From positions 16,037 through 80,036 of the forward strand of contig CAYXVF010000014.1 of NCBI GenBank assembly GCA_964468125.1: a stretch of DNA of 64,000 bases, read 5' to 3'. The stretch is from CAYXVF01 sp964468125 (GTDB taxonomy: Bacteria; Myxococcota; XYA12-FULL-58-9; CAYXVF01). Both the position numbers and the translations under genes were made by a program. The notes beneath the pieces were generated by a model. That model made no database searches. It worked only from the letters and a program-made list of their open reading frames with translations, and was not told the origin of the DNA. Shown in pieces: positions 51,796-61,495 of the stretch (its first letter is position 1; each line of letters begins with the position of its first letter).

Positions 51796-52590
51796 ATGAG
51801 CAGTGAAAGACGTGAATGGCTCGAATGCGCCCGGACCCTCGCCAAAGAAGCGGAGGAGGTCATCCTACCGATCTACGCCTCCGACTTCGAGGTCGAGTTC
51901 AAGGACGACCGCTCGCCGGTCACCGACGCTGACCGCGAGGCGGAGAAACGGATTCGCGCTCGCCTGGCCGAGCTCTACCCGGACCACGCGGTCCTCGGCG
52001 AGGAGCTCGGCGTCTCGGGGCCCCCGGACGCGCGCGTGCGTTGGCTCATCGATCCCATCGACGGAACCGTTTCGCTCACCCGACGCGTCCCGCTCTTTGG
52101 CACCCTGATCGCGGTCGTCGAGAACGACGAGCCGGTGGTCGGTGTCGCCCATTTTCCAGCCCTCGGCAGCACCGCCTGGGCGTGCAAAGGTGGAGGCGCC
52201 TACCTCGATGGTGCGCGAATCCACGTGAGCGACTGCGATCGCCTCGAGGATGCGCTCGTGTGCGCCACGGGCTTTCACGAAAGCGACCTCGACGGCAGCG
52301 AAGCACCCCTCGGGCACTGGACCTCGCTCCTGCGTGCCGCCGGAAACTTTCGGGGGTGGTGCGACTGCTATGGCCACGTTTTGGTCGCTGCCGGACGAGC
52401 GGACGCGATGGTCGACTTTGTGATGCAGCCCTGGGACAACGCGGCGCTCATCCCGATTCTGCGCGAAGCCGGAGCGACAGTAACAACACTCGATGGCAAG
52501 AGCGACGACCTGATCAACGGCGGCAGCCTCGTCTCCGCGGCGCCAGGGATCCACCGAGCGGTCTTGAATGAGCTGAAGGCCGGCTCCTGA
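51796..52590 (+). CDS. inositol-monophosphatase family, probably histidinol-phosphatase type
   Basis: Mg-dependent phosphatase of 264 aa. Metal-binding motifs are GEELG, WLIDPIDGT and PWDNAALIPILREAG. The SLTRRVPLFGTLIAVVEN stretch after DPIDGT is characteristic of the HisN-like branch that acts on histidinol phosphate; inositol phosphate or other sugar phosphates remain possible. ATG follows AGGAGC. Divergent from the rhomboid gene; the 204-nt stretch after it contains no gene. Confidence 0.88.
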   Translation: MSSERREWLECARTLAKEAEEVILPIYASDFEVEFKDDRSPVTDADREAEKRIRARLAELYPDHAVLGEELGVSGPPDARVRWLIDPIDGTVSLTRRVPLFGTLIAVVENDEPVVGVAHFPALGSTAWACKGGGAYLDGARIHVSDCDRLEDALVCATGFHESDLDGSEAPLGHWTSLLRAAGNFRGWCDCYGHVLVAAGRADAMVDFVMQPWDNAALIPILREAGATVTTLDGKSDDLINGGSLVSAAPGIHRAVLNELKAGS

Positions 52591-52794
52591 ATCGGTTTGG
52601 GAAGCGGGACTCAGACGAACTCGTGGTCGTGGAGCCGGTTGGGTCCCGCCGACCGATGCGGTCGATGAGAGGTTTGATGGCTTCGAAGGCCGAATCTGTG
52701 ACACGTCACCGGAGAGGTCCGCAAAGCACCAACCGGCCGTACTTCACTGCCGATTCCGAACGCACGCCGAGGCAAAACCAATTGGGCATGGCGC

Positions 52795-53418
52795 TCAAGC
52801 GCCTTCGGCCATGTAGCCGGCGAGCTCCTTGCGAAGCTTGGCGCGTCCACGGTGCAAGAGCACCCGTTGGTTCGCTTCGGAGATCTCCATGTAGTCCTGC
52901 ACGTCGCTCGAAGACCAACCGAGGAGGTCGCGCAGGGTGACGACCATGCGCTGGTTCTCCGGAAGCTTTTCCAAACCCGCGTGCACCTCCTGAAAGAGCT
53001 CGGCTCGCAGCGAATCATCCGAGGGTGATGAGAGCTGCTCGTAGCCCGGTGGTGTCACCCAGTTGTCTTCCGGATCGAACTGGTCCGAGTCGACCGCCCG
53101 CTCCTCGCCATCCTTGTTCGCGCCACTGAGCGCTGAGAAGGGGCGAGAGCGATCCTCGCGGGCTCCGCGCGTCCGCGCCCGGTTGCGCAGGATCGTGAAG
53201 AGCCAGGTCTTGAAGCTCGAACGTCCCTCGAAGCGATCGATCCCGTTGTAGACGTGGAGCCAGGTCTCTTGCACCACTTCCTCCGCGACGTCGTCGGACT
53301 TCACGAACGCGCGGGCGACACGGCGCATGCTGTCACCGTAGCGCTTCACGATCTCGCCAAACGCCTCGTCGTCGTGCGCACGTAGGCGCGCAACCAGCTC
53401 TTCGTCATTTTGCGACAT
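52795..53418 (-). CDS. ECF sigma factor
   Basis: Extracytoplasmic-function sigma factor of 207 aa with region 2 (EIVKRYGDSMRRVARAFVKSDDVAEEVVQETWLHVYNGIDRFEGRSSFKTWLFTILRN; positions about 18-75) and region 4 (LPENQRMVVTLRDLLGWSSSDVQDYMEISEANQRVLLHRGRAKLR). A charged linker of about 60 residues separates them, longer than usual. ATG 53418 follows a G-rich GGGGGCT. It lies 56 nt downstream of the giant repeat gene on the same strand. No typical anti-sigma (zinc-binding HxxxCxxC) gene is adjacent. Confidence 0.92.
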   Translation of the reverse strand: MSQNDEELVARLRAHDDEAFGEIVKRYGDSMRRVARAFVKSDDVAEEVVQETWLHVYNGIDRFEGRSSFKTWLFTILRNRARTRGAREDRSRPFSALSGANKDGEERAVDSDQFDPEDNWVTPPGYEQLSSPSDDSLRAELFQEVHAGLEKLPENQRMVVTLRDLLGWSSSDVQDYMEISEANQRVLLHRGRAKLRKELAGYMAEGA

Positions 53419-53474
53419 GGTCGAGCCCCCACGGGTACGCGAGCGCGGATGGGCCGTCAAGCAACGGTGAGCGG

Positions 53475-56400
53475 TCAACGCCATTGACCCTCAACCCCGA
53501 GATAGAAACCCTCCGCATTCTCCGGAAGCCAATCGGGGTCCGTATTGGGGAGCGAGCTGAACTGCGGCATCACCGCTTCGAGCTTTGGCAACCAGCCGCG
53601 CGAGCGGGCCGCGGTCGCGGGAGCACGCTCGGGCGACGGTGCCCCCTGCCCCCAGCCCGTGATTCCCGTGACCACCACGCCGGTTCCAAGGCCCAAGACC
53701 GTGCCAACCACGTTGCCCTTCTGCACATTGTTGCGCGCCTTGACGAGCGAGCCTCCCGCAGCCCCGACGAGCGCCCCCGCAGCGCCGAAGAGGTTGACCC
53801 AGCCCATGCGCGCGGGCGTCATCGAATCCCAGCCGGTCACCGCGAGCGAGGAGCTCAGCAATCCCACGTTCGCAGCGACAGCGGACACCCCTATGACGAG
53901 ATCGGTGTTATCGCGCGAGCCGTCGGAAAACTCGTCAGCGTAGAGATAGCCGATCCAGGCACCGAGCCAGCTGCCCCAGAGCTCGCCGGAGAAGGACGCC
54001 CAGGTCTCGGCGGTGTCGAGCTGCAGCCGCTTGCCGAGAGCAGCTCCGAGAAGACCGCCGCCGGCGGTCGCGACCATCATGGTCCCAGCGAATTCGCGTG
54101 GCTCGAGATCCAGAAGCTGACTGATGCCGACGCCCTGCCAGACCATGTGGCTCATCGCGAGGCTTCCCACGAGCAGCTCTTCGCCCTCGAAGTCCATCCG
54201 AGGGGCGTAGTGCGCCAAGGCCAGCCCGCCGGCAATTCCCGCGCCGTGCATCAAGCCGACCGCCCAGCGATCGTCGTCGCTCACCAGGAGTCCCACGCCA
54301 CCGCCCAGAGTCGCTGAAGCGCCCCACCCGAGGGACGTTCGAACGAGATCCCAGCGGTCGTAATCGAGGTCCTGGGCAAACCAGGCCCCGGCCACGGTGC
54401 CGAGCACGGCACCGGCAGCCGCACCGCCCGCTGCAGCTCGTCGACGTTCATTGGAGGAGAAATAGACTTCGGAGGCAAAGAGCTGCGAGGCCCAGGCACC
54501 GTGCCAGGCACCGATGCTGCCCATGATGGCGACGAGCCCCGCATCGCTGCGATCGACGGTGAGCGCATCGCCAAAACGCGCCGCAAAGAGGGCGCCGCCG
54601 AGACCGAGGCCGATACTCGAGAACGCGGTCACCCGCGCCCGATCCTCCGGCAAGGCGAGCTGCCCCGCTGCGTAACCCGCCGCCACGCCAATTCCCGCAC
54701 CCGTGGCGGCATAGCGAACCGCGGCCCGGTCGAGCTCGAGCTGTTGCGCCAATCCAAATCCGAACGCCAGGCCCATCCCGGCACCGAGTGCCGCTCCCCG
54801 AGCCTGACTGGGCCCGTCGAGCTCCAGGACCGCCGAGGAGAGCTGAAACCCGGTCCAGCCCCCGAGCGTCGCCGCCGTCGCCGCGAGGCCCACATCCGTG
54901 GCGCTGAGCTCGGTCTCTTCCGCGACGAAGGGCCAAAGCAACCAGGAGGCGCTGCCCACGGCGATCCCTGCCCACTGCCGCTCGCTGGGCGACGCGCCGA
55001 AGCTCCAAGCCACCTCGTGGGCGAAGAGCTGCCCGAGCCCGGTCACCGCGGCCACTTCCACCACCTCCCCCACGCCGAGCTCGGTGCGTTGGGTGATCGC
55101 GAGGCTCGCGCCGCCGCCGAGACTCGCGCCGAGCAAAGCCGCCCCGGCCCGGCGACGGTCGCTCGAGTCACGAAGTGTTGCGGCCCAGAAGCCGTTGCCG
55201 CCCAAGAGCGCAGTTCCGAGGCCGACGTAGGCCTGTTCGGAACCGTCGAGCTCCCAACGCTCCCCGTAGGCGATCGCGAGACCCGCCCCCGCGAGGCCCG
55301 CCAGCTGGAGCGCCCCGGGGGCCCAACGCGAATCCTCATCGGCGATCAGGCCAACGCCGGCGCCGAAGGCACCGGCGTCGAGAAACCCGAGGGCACCGCG
55401 GCTCAGGTCCGCGCGGTCCAAGCGCGGGTAGAAGACAGCCCCCGCGACGCCACCCAGGGCTCCGAGTGCCATCGAGCTGAGCGCAGCCGCTTCCGGTCTG
55501 TCTTCGACGCTCGCGAGCTGACCGGCAGCGTAGCCGGTCGCGATCCCAACGCTCGTGCCCAAAGCAGCACCGCGCGCCCGTGGACCATCCAGCTGGAGAG
55601 TCGTGCTGAGGGTCAAGCCGCTCGCAACCCCGAGTCCGGCCCACAGTGCAACGCTGCGCGAGGTCCCGTCTTGGTCGCGAGCCGCAAAGACGCTCGAGAG
55701 TTGATAGCCCGCCCAGGCGCCGAGCCCCGCGCCCACCGCTCCTAGGCCGACATCGTGGGTCTCAATCGTCACGCCGCCAGCGAGCCAAGGCCAACCGATC
55801 GCGAAGGTCGAACCGGCCGCGAGTGACACCCACTGTTGAGTCTCACGGTCGGCCCCCGCTGCCCAGGCGATCTCGTGACCGAGCCCATGAGCGAGACCGG
55901 CAAAGACACCGGTCTCTAGCAGGTCCGAGCGCGACAGTTCTAGCCACTGGCTGGCGGCAGCGCCGTAGGCGAGAGCCACGGCACCGGACGCTGCCGCACC
56001 CGCGGTCCGGTCTACGTCGACGAGCCCCGCCGCCCAACTCCCATAGCCCGCCCCCACACCGGCGAGGCTCAGCGTGTAGAACGCGTCGTTTCTATCGTAC
56101 TCGGTTCTGGGTGCGAGCCATGCGGCCAGGCCTGCGCCACCGAGACCCGCGAGGGCCGCGCTCGCCTCACGGTTTCCGTCGCCGCCGAGACCGTAGCCCA
56201 AACCCTGTCCGATCGCGCTTCCGGCGACGAGCTCGATCCGGTCGATACCGTTGCCGGGCAGATGCGCGGAGACGAGCGCAGATACGCCGAGACCCACGCC
56301 GATGCCGAGCTGCAAGCCATGGCGCAGCTCACCCCGATCCACGGCGGCCCAGGTCCAGGTCCCGAGGCTCGCTCCGACGAGCGTCAGTGCGCCGGGCGTC

Positions 56401-59400
56401 TGCCATTCGTCGAATGCGATGTAGTCGTCCAAGAGCATTCGTCCCCCCATGATCCCGACCATGCCCGCGAGCCGCGCACGGTCCTGAGCGCGCGACGACC
56501 AGCCGTCCGTGGGCCCGAGGGTGACGACGCTGTCCGCGAGCAGCCCCGAGTAGGCGAGTGACAGTCCGAGATCTCCGATCCTTCGGGGCTCGACCTCGAG
56601 CCACTGCGAAGCGGCCGCCCCGGCCACGAGGCCCACCGTCGCACCGAGTCCGATCGCCTCGGCGCGTTCCACACCGAGCCCGCCACCCGCAATGTCGGGG
56701 CTGTAGGCGCCTAGGGCGGCGCCGACGGCCGTGGTCGCGCCGATGAGCAGGGCATCGTCAGCGCTGTACTCGGTGAAGGGGGCGACGATGCTGCCCCCGA
56801 GCGTGCCGATGAGAAGCCCCGCGCCGCGGCTGTAGGTGCGCTCCGGCAGCAGAGATGCGGTGCCCAACCCCACGCCGCCCCAGAGCATCGCCTCGACGGA
56901 TTCGTCGATCTCGGGACGGTAGAGCTGCGAGACGCCGAGGGCCCCCATCGCTCCGAGCGCACCCGCGGTCGCGCTCCAACCTCTGTCCTCGCCGCGGTCT
57001 CGGTCGCGGGCCGCGAGGTAGGCGGCGGCGGCGGCCGTTCCTCCGACAGACGCCGACCAAAACGCCGAACGCGCGTCGTGCTCTGTGTAGGGAGAGAGCT
57101 GGTGACCGAGCACAAAGCTGCCCAGCCCGCCGGCGAGTACATAGAGGCCGGGGTCCTCTCCACGGGTCTCCGCGATCCCCCAGCCGGCGAGATCTCCGAG
57201 AGCGGTGAGCACCAGCGATTCGGTGAGATCGACCTTGCCGGGGGTTTCCCGCCAAAGAGTGTCGAGGGTCGCGTAGGCGACGCCCGCGCCAGCGCTAATG
57301 AGCGCCCAATCACCCCGCTCCTCGGTCCCCGCGGCGAGTGCGGCGTGCGCTGCCCCGAGGGTGGCGGCGCTTCCCAGGAGCCAGCGACCGTCGTTCCCGA
57401 TTTCGGTCACCGGGGCGAGCAGACCGCCCGCACCAAAACCCGCCAGTCCGCCGATGCCCGCAGCTGTCGTCCTTGAGCTGTTGGAGAGGCCGCCGATCGC
57501 GAGTCCCATCGCGTTGCCAAAGCCGGACCAGAGGAGCGATTCGCCGAGCTCGCCGTCGTCGAGCCAGGCGGAGCTGAGCGGGGTCAGTGATGCGCCAGTG
57601 AGCGCACCGAAGGCCGCTCCCCAGATGCGCTCGCGCTCCAGGAGAAGCCCCGCATTCAGCGCCCCCACGGCACCGGTCGCGGCAAAGTGCCAGGGACGCG
57701 TCTCTTCGAGGTCGACGACTTCGTTCATTGCCGCGGCCATGCCGAGCCCCAGAAGCGGCGCTGCGGCGACCATCGAGACACGCTCGCGTGCGCCGTCGAC
57801 CTCAAACGCTCGGGCCGCGCTGTAGCCCCAGAGATTGCGGGCGCCCCAATACACATCGAAGAGCGCCAACGCCTCGAAGTCGAGCGCGAGGGGCTCGGCG
57901 AGCACGGTGAAGAGTGCACCGCCGGCTGCGCCCGCGGCCGTGATGAGACCGGCGTCCCGGGTGTCGAGACGAGGGTCGACGATTTCCGCCAACAGGCCGG
58001 CATTCCAGGCGGACCAGAGCGATCCGGCGGCCCCCACGGACAGGCTTCGCCGGTCTGTTGGAAAACGATCCGAGAGCCAGGCGGCACCGGCGATCGCCGA
58101 AAGCGCTCCGATCTGTCCGCCGCGAATCCCGTTCGACGTGCAGGACGTGCCACAGAGCGAAAGGGCCAGACCGGTACCGAGGCCGGTGCCATAGAATGTC
58201 ATTCCGAGCCCGCCACGAACCGAATCACGAGAACCGTCGACCACCGGCGCGAGGAGAGCGCCTCCGAGTACACCGAGGCCCGCGCCGAGCGCCGCGCCGC
58301 CAGCGATGCGCTGGGCCGCGTCGTCGCCGAGGTCTTCGTCGGTCAGCGGGAGACTCGCACCGAGGGCTGCCCCCACCGCCCCGAAGGAGGTGGTGAGCGA
58401 TTTCTTCTCGCCGCCCCAGTCGAGCACGTGCGGGAACACGATTCCTGCGCCCAAGAATGCCAGGGCCCCGCCGTTCAGCAGCAAGCCGAGTCGCTCATAG
58501 CGCGGCTCAGGGCTGCTCGGTGTTACGGCCGCGAGGCCCATCGCGGTGCTCGCACCGAGGGCGGTGAGGAGCGTGGTGTCGAGCGCCCGGAACTCTTCGA
58601 CGGCGGGAGAGAGAGCCATGGCGCCGACAAAGCCAACGGCCTGGCCCCCGACGGCGCCGAGGGCCGCCTTGCGACTGCGGGAGATCTCCGCCGGTGAGGA
58701 GAGCGAAAACCCCGTTCCGAGCGCCGCCCCCAGACCGGTGCCGTAGGCGATGAGCTCGCGGTCCTCGCGGTCGAGCTCGAGGTCCGCCGCCCATAAGCTC
58801 GCCGGCAAGAAGCCCAGCCCATAAGCGAGCAAGGAGCTGCGAGCGAGACGCGAGGAAGAGCGATCGGGCTCGCTCGGATCTCCGGAGGCGGCGAGGGTCA
58901 TGGCAGAGTGGGCAGCGAGCCCAACCTGCACACCCAACGCATTCACCCGGCCCGCGTCCGCCAGACTCCAATCCGCCTCGTCATAGTAGAGCGAGCTGAC
59001 GATCAAGGCTGGCAGCCCGGTCAAGATCGCGACCGAGTCCTCGGCGCGGGGCTGCTCGAGCCGTCGGTCGAGATCCAAGAGACCGGCCGCTTGATAGCCA
59101 GCGAGCGCTGACCAGGTGGCTTGCGATCCCATGAACGCGGCGTCTCCGAGGGAGATGTCCCGCTCGAGCGTGAGAAGGTAGGGGATCGCCCCTCCGAGAG
59201 TCCCACCGATGAGAGCGCTCGCGGCCACCGCAGTATCGTTGTCGAAGGCGATGTCACCGATCGTACCGAAGGAGAGCGCTCCCGCACCGGCGGTATAGAG
59301 AATGAGTGGCCATCGGCCACTCAAAGGCTCGGGTGGATCGGTGCTTCTCGTTTCGAGCGCAGGGCCCGTGCTCGGAGCCTGCGCTGGGCCGCCCCGGGTG

Positions 59401-60311
59401 GCGTCTGCATCTGCGACAGCGCCAGCGAGGTCGTTCTCGACGTTCGGTGCTCCTTTCGGCGCCGGAACGCTATCGGATTCGGTGCTCGGATCGGCTCCGA
59501 CGAGGGCGCTCGCCTCGTCGGACCCGTGCTCGGAGCGTCGGGAGTCGCTTTCCTCGCCCGCACGGGCCAAGGTCGGCCCCATCTCGCCGCGGGTGACGAC
59601 GTCCGGGACGAGCGGAGCGCCCCGGGGGTCGAGACGCGCGAGCTCGCGCTGCGCGCGGGTCGACACATCGATCTCCGCCGCGGCGATCGCCTCCAGATAG
59701 AGCGCGTATCGGCTGGGTCGCCAACGCTCCAAGTAGTCGAAGAGCATGGCGCGCGTCTCGGGGCTTTTCGAATCGCGCACGGCACTCCCCACGAGGTCCG
59801 CCAGGTGCCCCCGGTGCAGCTCGAGCTCGACCGCCAGGCGAAGTCCGTCCTTCGCCCGAGCAGGATCAGAAGAGATGAGCTCCCGGCGCAGATGGCGGAA
59901 GAATGCCTCGCGGATCGGGCCCTCCTCTCGTGCCCAACGCTGTCGCTGCTCTGCTGGCATCGACAGGGTCGCGGATTTGAGCCAGTGAACGTCCACCGGG
60001 CTAAGCGTGACTTTCGCGATCGCCGGAAGGAGAACCCGTCGTTCGTCGTCGGTTGCCGCATCGAAGCTTCGGTCTCGGAGCTCGCGCCATCGCTCGGGCT
60101 CGGCCACCTCCGCGTATCCCTGCACCAAAGCCGCCCGCTCCTCCGGCGAGAGCTGAGCGAGAACCCATTCCAAGGTGCCGGGGGCGCCCTCGTCCGCGGT
60201 GGCCCGGGCTCCGCTCACGAGAATCAGCACCAGGGCGAAAGATTGCAGCCGTCGTCCCCTCACGTACGGCCAAACCCGAGCACGCACGGTCGACGTCACC
60301 GAGCCGGACAA
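53475..60311 (-). CDS. giant exported glycine-zipper multi-helix repeat protein
   Basis: Protein of 2278 aa not belonging to any family I recognise. An N-terminal signal or anchor (about 19-39) is followed by an Arg/Glu-rich helical soluble domain (about 40-245) and a low-complexity Pro/Asp/Ser linker (about 245-330). From about 330 to 2200 there are some 55-60 hydrophobic Gly/Ala-rich helices of 18-24 residues separated by short acidic/Arg loops, repeating every 28-35 residues, with a core like RGAALGAGMGLAFGFGLAQQ. Super-repeats of about 220-285 residues are visible. The tail ends GFYLGVEGQWR. It may be a membrane-embedded or lipid-binding scaffold. Start is TTG 60311, uncertain; GTG codons 5 and 9 residues in are alternatives. 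Followed by an ECF sigma gene. Confidence 0.88.
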   Translation of the reverse strand: MSGSVTSTVRARVWPYVRGRRLQSFALVLILVSGARATADEGAPGTLEWVLAQLSPEERAALVQGYAEVAEPERWRELRDRSFDAATDDERRVLLPAIAKVTLSPVDVHWLKSATLSMPAEQRQRWAREEGPIREAFFRHLRRELISSDPARAKDGLRLAVELELHRGHLADLVGSAVRDSKSPETRAMLFDYLERWRPSRYALYLEAIAAAEIDVSTRAQRELARLDPRGAPLVPDVVTRGEMGPTLARAGEESDSRRSEHGSDEASALVGADPSTESDSVPAPKGAPNVENDLAGAVADADATRGGPAQAPSTGPALETRSTDPPEPLSGRWPLILYTAGAGALSFGTIGDIAFDNDTAVAASALIGGTLGGAIPYLLTLERDISLGDAAFMGSQATWSALAGYQAAGLLDLDRRLEQPRAEDSVAILTGLPALIVSSLYYDEADWSLADAGRVNALGVQVGLAAHSAMTLAASGDPSEPDRSSSRLARSSLLAYGLGFLPASLWAADLELDREDRELIAYGTGLGAALGTGFSLSSPAEISRSRKAALGAVGGQAVGFVGAMALSPAVEEFRALDTTLLTALGASTAMGLAAVTPSSPEPRYERLGLLLNGGALAFLGAGIVFPHVLDWGGEKKSLTTSFGAVGAALGASLPLTDEDLGDDAAQRIAGGAALGAGLGVLGGALLAPVVDGSRDSVRGGLGMTFYGTGLGTGLALSLCGTSCTSNGIRGGQIGALSAIAGAAWLSDRFPTDRRSLSVGAAGSLWSAWNAGLLAEIVDPRLDTRDAGLITAAGAAGGALFTVLAEPLALDFEALALFDVYWGARNLWGYSAARAFEVDGARERVSMVAAAPLLGLGMAAAMNEVVDLEETRPWHFAATGAVGALNAGLLLERERIWGAAFGALTGASLTPLSSAWLDDGELGESLLWSGFGNAMGLAIGGLSNSSRTTAAGIGGLAGFGAGGLLAPVTEIGNDGRWLLGSAATLGAAHAALAAGTEERGDWALISAGAGVAYATLDTLWRETPGKVDLTESLVLTALGDLAGWGIAETRGEDPGLYVLAGGLGSFVLGHQLSPYTEHDARSAFWSASVGGTAAAAAYLAARDRDRGEDRGWSATAGALGAMGALGVSQLYRPEIDESVEAMLWGGVGLGTASLLPERTYSRGAGLLIGTLGGSIVAPFTEYSADDALLIGATTAVGAALGAYSPDIAGGGLGVERAEAIGLGATVGLVAGAAASQWLEVEPRRIGDLGLSLAYSGLLADSVVTLGPTDGWSSRAQDRARLAGMVGIMGGRMLLDDYIAFDEWQTPGALTLVGASLGTWTWAAVDRGELRHGLQLGIGVGLGVSALVSAHLPGNGIDRIELVAGSAIGQGLGYGLGGDGNREASAALAGLGGAGLAAWLAPRTEYDRNDAFYTLSLAGVGAGYGSWAAGLVDVDRTAGAAASGAVALAYGAAASQWLELSRSDLLETGVFAGLAHGLGHEIAWAAGADRETQQWVSLAAGSTFAIGWPWLAGGVTIETHDVGLGAVGAGLGAWAGYQLSSVFAARDQDGTSRSVALWAGLGVASGLTLSTTLQLDGPRARGAALGTSVGIATGYAAGQLASVEDRPEAAALSSMALGALGGVAGAVFYPRLDRADLSRGALGFLDAGAFGAGVGLIADEDSRWAPGALQLAGLAGAGLAIAYGERWELDGSEQAYVGLGTALLGGNGFWAATLRDSSDRRRAGAALLGASLGGGASLAITQRTELGVGEVVEVAAVTGLGQLFAHEVAWSFGASPSERQWAGIAVGSASWLLWPFVAEETELSATDVGLAATAATLGGWTGFQLSSAVLELDGPSQARGAALGAGMGLAFGFGLAQQLELDRAAVRYAATGAGIGVAAGYAAGQLALPEDRARVTAFSSIGLGLGGALFAARFGDALTVDRSDAGLVAIMGSIGAWHGAWASQLFASEVYFSSNERRRAAAGGAAAGAVLGTVAGAWFAQDLDYDRWDLVRTSLGWGASATLGGGVGLLVSDDDRWAVGLMHGAGIAGGLALAHYAPRMDFEGEELLVGSLAMSHMVWQGVGISQLLDLEPREFAGTMMVATAGGGLLGAALGKRLQLDTAETWASFSGELWGSWLGAWIGYLYADEFSDGSRDNTDLVIGVSAVAANVGLLSSSLAVTGWDSMTPARMGWVNLFGAAGALVGAAGGSLVKARNNVQKGNVVGTVLGLGTGVVVTGITGWGQGAPSPERAPATAARSRGWLPKLEAVMPQFSSLPNTDPDWLPENAEGFYLGVEGQWR

Positions 60312-60434
60312 AAAAATCGCGCCTGTCTCCGCAAGGAAAACAGCTCTTGTGCTCTGCGTTTTGCAGGACTAGTTGCTGCGGCAGACGAGAATCAGCATTC
60401 GTCGATTCGGTCAGAGAGGGAGAGCAGTACGCCC

Positions 60435-61403
60435 ATGGGTCAGATCAAGGACTTCATTCGTCACAATTTCCGTCACTTCAACGCTGCCGCCGTGGTCGAT
60501 GCGGCGCAGGGGTGGGTCGACCACCTCGACGGTGGCGGCAAGATGATGCTCACCATGGGCGGGGCCATGAGCACCGGTGAGCTCGGGATCTCGATCGCGG
60601 AGCTGATCCGTCAGGACAAGATTCACGCGATCTCCCTGACCGGAGCCAATCTGGAAGAGGACATGTTCAACCTCGTCGCCCACGACCACTACGAGCGCGT
60701 GCCCGATTATCGCGGCCTCAGCCCAGAGGATGAGAAGGTGCTCTATGACAAGGGCATGAATCGCGTGACCGACACCTGCATCCCGGAAGACGAAGCGATG
60801 CGGAAGGTTGAATCACAGATGCGTGATCTCTGGCGCAAGGCGGACGAGGCCGGGGAGTCTCATTTTCCGCACGAGTACTTCTACCAACTGATCGAAAGCG
60901 GCGTGCTCGAGAGCGAGTATCAAATCGACCCGAAGGACAGCTGGCTCGTAGCCGCAACGAAGAAGAAGCTGCCACTGGTTGTTCCCGGTTGGGAGGACTC
61001 GACCTTTGGCAACTTCGTGGTGGCCCGTCACCTGCAGGGCGAGTTATCGAGCCTCCGTCTGATCAAGGGCGGCCTCGAGTACATGAAGATGCTGCAGGGT
61101 TGGTACACTGAAACACAGGTCCACTCGTCGGTCGGATTCTTCCAGATCGGCGGGGGCATCAGCGGAGACTTCCCGATCTGCGTGGTCCCGATGATCCGTC
61201 AGGACCTGGAGCGCGACGTGAAGCTCTGGGGCTACTTCTGCCAGATCAGCGAAGCCGCAACGTCATTCGGCTCTTACAGCGGGGCGGTCCCGAACGAGAA
61301 GATCACCTGGGGCAAACTCGACGTCGACACGCCGAAATTCGTGATCGAGTCCGACGCGAGCGTCGTATTTCCGCTCGTGGCCGCCTACGTTCTAGACCGG
61401 TGA
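60435..61403 (+). CDS. deoxyhypusine-synthase-like enzyme
   Basis: Protein of 322 aa of the deoxyhypusine/homospermidine synthase family, NAD- and spermidine-using aminobutyl transferases. The NAD-binding segment MMLTMGGAMSTGELG and ISLTGANLEEDMFNL are present, as is the active-site Lys294 in ITWGKLDVD, followed by the family end ESDASVVFPLVAAYVL. Bacteria have no eIF5A, so the substrate is probably a polyamine (homospermidine synthesis) or an unknown protein. ATG 60435 begins the conserved region; frames further upstream are overlap with the giant gene. The 123-nt divergent gap holds the start signals of both genes. Confidence 0.88.
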   Translation: MGQIKDFIRHNFRHFNAAAVVDAAQGWVDHLDGGGKMMLTMGGAMSTGELGISIAELIRQDKIHAISLTGANLEEDMFNLVAHDHYERVPDYRGLSPEDEKVLYDKGMNRVTDTCIPEDEAMRKVESQMRDLWRKADEAGESHFPHEYFYQLIESGVLESEYQIDPKDSWLVAATKKKLPLVVPGWEDSTFGNFVVARHLQGELSSLRLIKGGLEYMKMLQGWYTETQVHSSVGFFQIGGGISGDFPICVVPMIRQDLERDVKLWGYFCQISEAATSFGSYSGAVPNEKITWGKLDVDTPKFVIESDASVVFPLVAAYVLDR

Positions 61404-61495
61404 CTGCGCTGCTCTTCGTCTCGGCATAGGCAGCCGAGGCGAGCACACGCCCGACGAGCGTGCGCCCAAGGCGGGACGCACGGGTGGAGACGCAC

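Noticed and set aside
54501..55745. 414-aa and other plus-strand frames opposite the giant repeat gene
   Set aside because: Arg/Gly/Pro-rich antisense of Gly/Ala repeats. The minus frame is open for 2278 codons with a signal peptide and a regular helix pattern.
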